NCBI GenBank assembly: GCA_963771505.1
Contig: CAVYTO010000002.1
Span: 1,249,850 to 1,313,849, forward strand
Direction: 5' to 3'
Length of the DNA stretch: 64,000 nt
From: JAJPHW01 sp963771505
GTDB lineage: Bacteria > Acidobacteriota > Terriglobia > Terriglobales > Acidobacteriaceae
Shown in pieces: positions 58,155 through 64,000 of the stretch (its first letter is position 1; each line of letters starts with the position of its first letter). The position numbers and the translations under genes are program-made. Below the pieces are notes generated by a model, which was not told the origin of the DNA, did no database searches, and saw only the letters and a list, made by a program, of their open reading frames with translations.

Positions 58155-58991
58155 CTATACGACGGACGCCGCCAAGGTCGGCTTGTCAGGTGTCGCCATG
58201 CGCAGCGTCAGCCAATCGGTCCGCACACGATCCCACTCTTGCACCAGCAATCCGTGCGATTCGAAGAACGCGCGGATTCTCAGCCGGTCCCATCCGACAA
58301 CCTCTTCGAGTATCGGGACGAGCACCGCCAAAGCGTTAGTGCTGAGCACGGTTCGGGTAGCGATCTGTGAAATCAACTTCGCTTCCGAAACTGCGATCGT
58401 CAAACCTTCGCGTGAATTGACGTGCAGCATCACATGCACGTCGGAACTGCCATCGCCGACGTAAACAATCTGGTCTGGCCCGGTTTGCTGCTTGGCTTGC
58501 AGGAGATCGAGCTGCGCAACTTTTCCGTATCCCGCGCCAGCCCGGATGATTGATTCGATCTCACCGTTCGGCCGATAGCGGAATTCAGTGCCGAAAATGT
58601 TTTCGCGAGGAACAATCCCTTCGAGCGCCGAATAAATCACCTCGACCGGCGCCGCCGACAAAATGTAGAAGTCGAAGCGATAGCCTTCGACGCCGCTCTT
58701 CAAAATCTTGTAAAGCAGGTCGATGTTTTCTTTCAGTCGAATCTGCTTTCCCACTTCGTGCAAGTGCTCTTTGCGGACGCGGGACTGAAACTGCGGATCG
58801 TGCAGCAGCAGGTACGCCAGCTCCGCCCCCTGCTGGACGAGGTTCAGCTTGGCCATGCCTTTGGCTTTTCGCTCAAATTCCTCGGTGGGAATTCCCACGA
58901 GTTCGCTCAACACATATCCCGTATCGTTGAACGTGAGGGTTTGGTCGAAGTCACTGGCAAAAATGTAGTGCTTATTAGGGCCTTGATTCAT
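58155..58991 (-). CDS. HAD-superfamily phosphatase (PSP-like)
   Basis: A 278-residue cytoplasmic HAD hydrolase of the phosphoserine-phosphatase-like subgroup. Motif I is ASDFDQTLTFNDTG (D14 and D16 region), motif II ILSAAPVEVIYSAL, motif III the KVAQLDLLQAK lysine and motif IV YVGDGSSDVHVML. The cap is helical (EEFERKAKGMAKLNLVQQGAELAYLL). The motif DFDQT, not DxDGT, points to small phosphorylated acids or lipids, but the substrate is unknown. TCTAAT ends 6 nt before the ATG, which suggests a leaderless start. HtrA follows. Confidence 0.88.
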   Translation of the reverse strand: MNQGPNKHYIFASDFDQTLTFNDTGYVLSELVGIPTEEFERKAKGMAKLNLVQQGAELAYLLLHDPQFQSRVRKEHLHEVGKQIRLKENIDLLYKILKSGVEGYRFDFYILSAAPVEVIYSALEGIVPRENIFGTEFRYRPNGEIESIIRAGAGYGKVAQLDLLQAKQQTGPDQIVYVGDGSSDVHVMLHVNSREGLTIAVSEAKLISQIATRTVLSTNALAVLVPILEEVVGWDRLRIRAFFESHGLLVQEWDRVRTDWLTLRMATPDKPTLAASVV

Positions 58992-58997
58992 AGGCTT

Positions 58998-59003
58998 ATT
59001 AGA
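58998..59003 (-). promoter_or_regulatory. -10 element of the HAD phosphatase gene, leaderless spacing
   Basis: TCTAAT (5/6 of TATAAT) on the minus strand, ending 6 nt before the ATG at 58991. No Shine-Dalgarno. Confidence 0.5.
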
Positions 59004-59115
59004 TTCAGCCCGGGCCCAAAAGACAAATTAAAAACTCTGATGATCCCTATTAGAATAGTTACTATTGCCGGCGAATTAACGCGATGTTTACGTTCAATTC
59101 ATCGCCCGCCAATAA

Positions 59116-61329
59116 TCAATATTCCGACAACGCCTTCATCGCATTGAACAGATCGCTGGCCTGCGGAAGGATCGCATCTTCGAGAAGCGGCTGATAGGCC
59201 ACAAACACGTCTTTCGCGGCCACGCGTTTTACCGGCGCGTCGAGATGATCGAAGAGTTGGTCGGCAATGCGCGCTGCGATTTCAGCGCCGTATCCCCAAC
59301 TGAGCGTGTCTTCATGGGCGACGATCACGCGGTTGGTTTTCTTGACGGAATCGGCGATGGCGTCCCAATCGAATGGATTGAGGCAGCGCAGGTCGATCAC
59401 TTCAACGCTTACATCATGTTCGCGCTCAATTTTCTGCGCCGCCTGAAGCGCGCGCGGTACCACTGCTCCGTAAGTGACAACGGTCATGTCCGTGCCCGGT
59501 TGCGCGATTCTAGCTTTGCCGAACGGGATCATATATTCCGGCCCAGGATTCGGTGCGCGCCCATATGTTTCGCGGTAAAGACGCTTGTGTTCCAGAAAGA
59601 GAACGGGATCGTCGCAGCGAATTGATGTTCGCAACAGCCCCGCCGCATCCAGCGCATTCGAGGGAAATACTACCCGCAAGCCGGGGATGTGAGTGAATGT
59701 GCTTTCGCCGCACTGGGAGTGGTAGATCGCTCCACCGGTTAGGTATCCCCCAATCGCCACGCGAACTACACACGGCGACGAAAAACCGTTGTTTGATCTC
59801 CAACGAATCAAAGGAAGCTCATCCCGCAATTGCATCATGGCAGGCCAGATGTAATCGAAGAATTGGATCTCGACCACCGGCTTCAGTCCGCGCGTAGCCA
59901 TGCCGATAGCGCGGCCAACAATGTTCGCTTCCGCCAAGGGCGAGTTGAACACGCGGTCGGAACCGAATTCAGTCTGCAAGCCCGCGGTCAACTTGAAGAC
60001 GCCACCCTTCCCTTTCACCGATTTCTGCGTCAGGTATTCTTCGCGGCTGCAATCGGCCACATCTTCACCGAACATCACAATGCGCTGGTCGCGGCGCATT
60101 TCGTCACGCAGGGTTGAGTTGATCAGGTCAGCCATCGTCTTCGGCGCCGGATGTTTTCCATCGGGGCCTTCAACGCTGGCTGCGGGTTCGGTATCGAAAA
60201 CCGCAGATTTCGGGTCCAGATCGGGGGAATAGATGAATTGCTCAATCGTGTCGGTGCCGGGAAATGCCGCAGCCAGCGCGCGATCCGTTGACTCTTGGAG
60301 ATCGTCGTCTACTTGTTTCTCGAGCTTATTGATTCCCTGCTCGTCCAGAATGCCTTCGCGAATCAGCAACATCTGCAAGCGCATATTCGGATCGCGTGCC
60401 GCATCTCGTTGCCGCTCCAGATCGGGACGGTACAAGCGTTCGTCGTCCGATAAAGAATGCGAGTACGGACGGATCACATGCGCATGAATAAATGCAGGGC
60501 CCTTCCCTTCGCGGCAATGCGCAGCCGAGCGCACGAAGGCTGCGTAGCTTGCAGGCAAGTCGGTACCGTCCACTTCCTCGAAGTGGAAATTTGGAAAACC
60601 TGCGACGATCCGCGAAATGCTGCCGCCCGCGGTTTGCACTTCCACCGGAACGGAGATCGCATATTCGTTATCTTGCACCACCACAATCACCGGCAGCTTG
60701 CGGTTAGCGGCAGTGTTCATCGCTTCCCAGAACTCGCCTTCGCTGGTGGTACCGTCGCCCAGCGAGACATAGCTGATCTCGTCGCCTTCAAACTTCACGT
60801 CTTTGAATTGGCGGTAATCACCATCGGCCTTCTTTGCGGCTTCAGGATGCTGGCTGAAATATCGTCCCGCCTCTGCGCAGCCGACCGCCTGCAAAAGCTG
60901 CGTTCCGGTTGGCGAAGACTGCGTGACGACATTCTGACGAGGAAAGCCCCAGTGCGAAGGCATCTGCCGTCCGCCGGATTGCGGGTCGTCGGCAGCGCCA
61001 ACCGCCGTAAGCAGCATTTCGTAGGCGGTCGCTCCCAAACTCAGGCACAGAGCGCGATCGCGATAGTACGGGTAGTACCAGTCAGTGGCGCGTAGCGCCA
61101 GTCCCGCCGCCACTCCAATGGCTTCGTGCCCAGCGCCCGAAATCTGGAAAAAAATCTTCTGCTGCCGCTTAAGCAGGATTTCGCGGTCGTCGAGCTTCCG
61201 CGAAAGGTACATCAAACGGTAGGCCTCGATCATCTGCGCCCGTGAAAGGCCTTCGTAAGTCTTGCTGGACGCCGAATTCGCCTTGCTCATAACCGCGACT
61301 TTGGACGGGGTTTTTGTGCTCGTTGCCAT
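59116..61329 (-). CDS. Fused alpha-beta E1 component of a 2-oxoacid dehydrogenase
   Basis: A 737-residue ThDP enzyme that joins the alpha and beta E1 subunits in one chain. The alpha half (to about 380) has KIFFQISGAGHEAIGVAAGLAL, YYPYYRDRALCLSLGATAYEML and the ThDP site SLGDGTTSEGEFWEAMN...VQDNEYAIS. The beta half (from about 395) has DQRIVMFGEDVADCSREEY, RVFNSPLAEANIVGRAIGMA, VEIQFFDYIWPAMMQLRDELP, and the C-terminal transketolase domain. It is closest to branched-chain (2-oxoisovalerate) E1 or pyruvate E1; which one is not clear. No E2 or E3 is adjacent, so partners are elsewhere. Confidence 0.92.
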   Translation of the reverse strand: MATSTKTPSKVAVMSKANSASSKTYEGLSRAQMIEAYRLMYLSRKLDDREILLKRQQKIFFQISGAGHEAIGVAAGLALRATDWYYPYYRDRALCLSLGATAYEMLLTAVGAADDPQSGGRQMPSHWGFPRQNVVTQSSPTGTQLLQAVGCAEAGRYFSQHPEAAKKADGDYRQFKDVKFEGDEISYVSLGDGTTSEGEFWEAMNTAANRKLPVIVVVQDNEYAISVPVEVQTAGGSISRIVAGFPNFHFEEVDGTDLPASYAAFVRSAAHCREGKGPAFIHAHVIRPYSHSLSDDERLYRPDLERQRDAARDPNMRLQMLLIREGILDEQGINKLEKQVDDDLQESTDRALAAAFPGTDTIEQFIYSPDLDPKSAVFDTEPAASVEGPDGKHPAPKTMADLINSTLRDEMRRDQRIVMFGEDVADCSREEYLTQKSVKGKGGVFKLTAGLQTEFGSDRVFNSPLAEANIVGRAIGMATRGLKPVVEIQFFDYIWPAMMQLRDELPLIRWRSNNGFSSPCVVRVAIGGYLTGGAIYHSQCGESTFTHIPGLRVVFPSNALDAAGLLRTSIRCDDPVLFLEHKRLYRETYGRAPNPGPEYMIPFGKARIAQPGTDMTVVTYGAVVPRALQAAQKIEREHDVSVEVIDLRCLNPFDWDAIADSVKKTNRVIVAHEDTLSWGYGAEIAARIADQLFDHLDAPVKRVAAKDVFVAYQPLLEDAILPQASDLFNAMKALSEY

Positions 61330-61449
61330 CGATTTACCTGCCAGACGGGAGTTGGACCGCTGCTATGATTGTAAATGGCGGCCTTGGTTTCGAGTAGGGA
61401 TAACGCACGCGACCAGAGGGTCATTTAGGCTGGCGCGAACCTGCCCTTG

Positions 61450-61495
61450 TCCGGAGATTCCTCGCCCCGCTGGAGAAAACGCTGGGACTTCAGGA
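61450..61495. repeat. Dispersed intergenic element copy (GGAGATTCCTC ... CAGGATGACC)
   Basis: In the gap between the E1 and transporter genes, GGAGATTCCTCGCC is followed after about 20 bp by CTTCAGGATGACCG. This matches the style of the element at 56918-57064 and is typical acidobacterial intergenic repeat DNA. Confidence 0.45.
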
Positions 61496-61527
61496 TGACC
61501 GCGGCGAGGCCTCAACTCGCTCCATGC

Positions 61528-63396
61528 CTAATCCTGCAGGTACCAAGGGACATTGATTACCGTAATCCTCTGTCCGCCTTCGAAATACAGCAGAGCTTTT
61601 AGCACCGACGTCCGGTGGTTGTGCAAGAGCATGTAATACCACCGCTTCTGGATCAATTCCGGCAGTATTACCGCGACATGAGTCTCCGTATTTTCTTTCT
61701 CGACTGTCAGGGCGTATTCAACAATCGGCTTCACGATAAAGCGAAACGGGGACTTCAGCAGCACCAGTTGCGGAACGGGAAGATTTGCTGCTTTCGCGGG
61801 ATTTTCCACCAGCCGCTCCCAGTTCATGCACAAGCTTTCAGTTTCTTCTCCGCACTCGACGTGCAGCACCCTGATTTGGCTCGACAGCCCCCAGGCGAAG
61901 CGCAGCGCCTTTTCTGAAACCGAACTCCAACGGTCAACCGGCAGTAGAACGATCGGCTGGCATAGTTCCGCTGTGTTTACTGGGACATCAGCTTTAGTCT
62001 CCCGTTCAACCCGGCGATAGTGGCGACTGATGGCTTTCATCATCAGAATCATTGCGGGTATAAGCATGACGGTAATCCAGGCGCCGTCGGTAAACTTGGC
62101 GATCAGCACCACGATCACCGTGACGCCCGTAGCTACTGCTCCCAATCCATTCAGGAACATGTTTTTTCGGGAACCCGCGCCGCCCGCCCGCTTCCAGTGG
62201 ACGACCATGCCCGCCTGCGAAAGCGTGAATGCCAGAAACGCACCCACCGCGTAAAGAGGAATAAGCCGGTCGGTGACACCGCGAAAAATAGCGAGCAGGA
62301 TTGCCGTCAGGATCGCCAGCGCGTAAACGCCTTCGGTGAATACCAGCCGACGGCCACGCAAAGCCAGAGCGTGCGGGAGAAATCCGTTTTCAGCAATAGC
62401 GCGTGACAGCCGCGGAAAATCGGCAAAAGCGGTGTTTGCCGACAACGACAGGACAAGAAGAATGGAAACGATACTGGTCCAATAAAACCATCCAGTGCCG
62501 GCAATCGCAGCCAGCAACTGCGAGAGAACGCTCTGGTATCCGGCTGCGCCCGGCTCGGTCGCCGCCACGTGATAGGCGGGCGCAAGGTAAGCGATGCCCA
62601 ACAGCATCACCGTCAGGATCGCAATAATGATGGTCAGCGTCAGCTTGGCGTATTTTGCCGTAGGGTCTTTGAACGCCATCACGCCATTACTAACCGCTTC
62701 CACGCCGGTCATGGCCGTGCATCCGCTGGCGAACGCGCGAATCAGCAGCCAGGCTCCAACTCCGACCGTGGCGGAAGTCAAATGCGGCGGGGCGACAACC
62801 GGCACCGGATGCCCGCCAGCCGCGACCGCCTTCGCAACGCCCAGAGCAACCATCGCGAGCAGGCAGACTATAAATGAATAAGTCGGCACCATGAAAATGC
62901 CGCCCGTTTCCCGCACCCCGCGCAGGTTCACAATCGACAGCACCAACAAGATTCCAAGGCACATTAGCAGCGTGTGCGGTTGAAGCGAAGGCACCGCCGA
63001 AACCAGCGCTCCCACGCCTGCGGAAATCCCCACCGCCGCCGTGAGTATGTAGTCCACCATCAGCGAGGCCGCCGCGAGCAGGCCCGCATTCACTCCTAAA
63101 TTCTCGGTGGCGACTGTGTAAGACCCTCCGCCTTGCGGATAGGCCTCGATCGTCTGCCGGTACGAGAAAAACACGATGCCGAGCAGAACCACAATGCTGA
63201 CGGTGATTGGCAGAATGTAGGCAACGCCCGCCATGCCCAATGGAATCAGCAGCGTAAGCGCAGCTTCAGGCCCGTAAGCCGCGGAACTGAGCGCGTCCAA
63301 GCCAAAGATTGGGATACCCTTGGCCGCCCCAATTCTTTGCGACTTTTCGTCTTCCGTGGCTAACGGCGGGCCGAGGAAGAGATCGACTAGCTTCAT
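61528..63396 (-). CDS. APC-family transporter, KimA (YdaO)-like
   Basis: A 622-residue inner-membrane transporter with about 12 helices and a cytoplasmic domain of about 150 residues. It begins FGLDALSSAAYGPEAALTLLIPLGMAGVAY, very like Bacillus KimA, a high-affinity K+ importer. Further segments are YRQTIEAYPQGGGSYTVATENLG, TGGIFMVPTYSF and FASGCTAMTGVEAVSNGVMAFKDP. The C-terminal part (PVDRWSSVSEKALRFAWGLSSQIRVLHV) is USP-like. K+ transport is inferred from family only; no c-di-AMP riboswitch was recognised upstream. TAGAAT ends 6 nt before the ATG. Confidence 0.88.
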   Translation of the reverse strand: MKLVDLFLGPPLATEDEKSQRIGAAKGIPIFGLDALSSAAYGPEAALTLLIPLGMAGVAYILPITVSIVVLLGIVFFSYRQTIEAYPQGGGSYTVATENLGVNAGLLAAASLMVDYILTAAVGISAGVGALVSAVPSLQPHTLLMCLGILLVLSIVNLRGVRETGGIFMVPTYSFIVCLLAMVALGVAKAVAAGGHPVPVVAPPHLTSATVGVGAWLLIRAFASGCTAMTGVEAVSNGVMAFKDPTAKYAKLTLTIIIAILTVMLLGIAYLAPAYHVAATEPGAAGYQSVLSQLLAAIAGTGWFYWTSIVSILLVLSLSANTAFADFPRLSRAIAENGFLPHALALRGRRLVFTEGVYALAILTAILLAIFRGVTDRLIPLYAVGAFLAFTLSQAGMVVHWKRAGGAGSRKNMFLNGLGAVATGVTVIVVLIAKFTDGAWITVMLIPAMILMMKAISRHYRRVERETKADVPVNTAELCQPIVLLPVDRWSSVSEKALRFAWGLSSQIRVLHVECGEETESLCMNWERLVENPAKAANLPVPQLVLLKSPFRFIVKPIVEYALTVEKENTETHVAVILPELIQKRWYYMLLHNHRTSVLKALLYFEGGQRITVINVPWYLQD

Positions 63397-63402
63397 CGCG
63401 TC

Positions 63403-63408
63403 ATTCTA
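63403..63408 (-). promoter_or_regulatory. -10 element of the KimA-like gene, leaderless spacing
   Basis: TAGAAT on the minus strand ends 6 nt before the ATG at 63396 (gap GACGCG). No ribosome-binding site. Confidence 0.55.
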
Positions 63409-63439
63409 TTGCAGGCAACCTCGAAATCATCATCGGCGC

Positions 63440-63660
63440 TTAAGGCCAATCCTGAGCAGCGTGCCAGATATGCAGAATTTCAACCACATTGTCTGTCACC
63501 CGATAAACGACGACATGCGGTAGGCGGTTGTGCAGAAGCTCGCGAGTACCCTGAACGCGACCGTTGCGGCTCGTGTTCGATCAGATAATCGTAGATGTTT
63601 TGTAACGTCTTCCAGATTTCCCCCACGCTGGGAACGTCTTAAACAGCGCATCGCCTTCCA
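63440..63660 (-). pseudogene. Frameshifted ParE/RelE-family toxin relic
   Basis: The last 40 or so codons read GRVQGTRELLHNRLPHVVVY, then RVTDNVVEILHIWHAAQDWP and a stop (63440-63442), the canonical C-terminus of ParE toxins. Upstream, NIYDYLIEHE is in a different frame, and NLEDVT in a third. At least two frameshifts thus break the gene, and no antitoxin is recognisable next to it. It is a dead toxin remnant upstream of the KimA-like gene. Confidence 0.7.
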
Positions 63661-64000
63661 CTGCGTCGACCCCTTTCGCCCGTATACTTCGGCATCTCCC
63701 TTGAGGAGCCCGTCGAACCGGTTGTCAAGGGCGCAAACCAAGACCTTTGCTCCACTCACCTCGACTCTATTCTTGCGAAACAATTCCAAAATGCCCATTC
63801 TTCGCCGCCCTGCACGCTCCGAACCGACATGTCAGATAACTGTCGAACAGGCATTTTCGTCTTTGACTGTCCACAAGTGAAAAGGCGATTTTGCAACAAC
63901 TATCCGCAGTATCGCGATCCAAGAGGTGTAAAATCCGCCACATGAAGGCATTCCACAGCGGACGGGAAGCGGCCTAGCGTAGGCAATTGGGGTCAGTCCC

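Larger units (their letters stand above)
63397..64000. other. Non-coding tail of the window with a decayed toxin gene
   Basis: These 604 bp hold the KimA-like promoter (63403-63408) and the parE relic. An open minus-strand frame near 63680-63800 (MGILELFRKNRVEVSGAKVL) is not recognised and I do not call it a gene. The end GGGGTCAGTCCC at 63989-64000 is nearly palindromic and may be the edge of a repeat. Confidence 0.4.

Noticed and set aside
63680..63798. Minus-strand frame MGILELFRKNRVEVSGAKVL as the antitoxin of parE
   Set aside because: It has no ribbon-helix-helix, Phd or AbrB pattern and runs into the parE relic in another frame.
63989..64000. GGGGTCAGTCCC at the window end as a possible REP or transposon end
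   Set aside because: Only 12 bases are visible and no partner copy is seen, so it cannot be judged.
1..64000. tRNA, rRNA or known riboswitch genes
   Set aside because: Gaps were read for cloverleaf-type ends and common riboswitch cores, and none was found; a covariance-model scan would be needed to be certain.

Overview
The window looks like a chromosomal stretch of an Acidobacteriota genome, most likely a soil member of the Terriglobia (Koribacter-like). This is inferred from gene content and style, not from a marker gene: moderately high GC with GC-rich third codon positions, a Gram-negative envelope (lpxB, outer-membrane barrel, exported lipoproteins), the MEP isoprenoid pathway (dxr, ispG), EgtB/EgtD ergothioneine genes, BIG2-repeat/PQQ-propeller secreted proteins, a class II photolyase and a CIRCE-controlled groESL. 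No rRNA, tRNA, CRISPR array, prophage or intact insertion sequence was seen.

Layout. 0-3 kb, minus strand: acyl-CoA thioesterase, mrp, hrcA and the start of grpE (cut by the window edge). 3-9 kb: TPR and Lon-N proteins, an alpha-glucan phosphorylase, an exported msrA-msrB pair, a class II photolyase and an orphan Flp pilin. 9-17 kb: an RNB ribonuclease, the egtB-egtD operon, a GAF-GAF-PP2C phosphatase overlapping lysA, an SDR and a glutaredoxin-like protein. 17-27 kb: a large BIG2/propeller lipoprotein, an acyl-CoA ligase, cytochrome c, a candidate 49-residue cysteine protein, a small membrane protein, an EVE protein and an S9 peptidase. 26-33 kb: two histidine kinases, then groES-groEL behind a sigma70 promoter and CIRCE. 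33-39 kb: VOC protein, Cof-type HAD, lytic transglycosylase, outer-membrane barrel and a GH18-like secreted protein with a possible pseudoknotted leader. 39-44 kb: dxr-rseP, an inserted vapBC module, then ispG. 43-49 kb: CAP protein, rmuC, lipoprotein, HspR-like regulator, PA2169-type protein and a permease. 49-57 kb, minus strand: a compact run uppS-cdsA-flippase-nrdR-idh-lpxB-M1-like protein. 57-64 kb, minus strand: HtrA protease, HAD phosphatase, fused E1 dehydrogenase, KimA-like transporter and a decayed parE.

Themes. Protein quality control is well represented: HrcA, GrpE, GroESL, an HspR-like regulator, a Lon-N protein and HtrA. HrcA made here very likely controls the groESL operon 29 kb away through CIRCE. 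Redox repair is split between exported MsrA (Sec) and MsrB (Tat), ergothioneine synthesis, cytochrome c and glutaredoxin. Envelope biogenesis genes (uppS, cdsA, lpxB, dxr, ispG, rseP, lytic transglycosylase) are split into two blocks.

The strongest unexplained signals are: (1) a repeated start-site architecture in which a -10-like hexamer ends 6-7 nt before the start codon with no Shine-Dalgarno, suggesting many leaderless mRNAs; (2) a candidate H-type pseudoknot upstream of the GH18-like gene; (3) a candidate 49-residue protein with a CX5CX5C pattern and its own terminator; (4) an M1-like protein whose HExxH zinc site is destroyed; and (5) a live vapBC with a perfect operator plus two decayed antitoxin/toxin relics. 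No single large undescribed system could be demonstrated.
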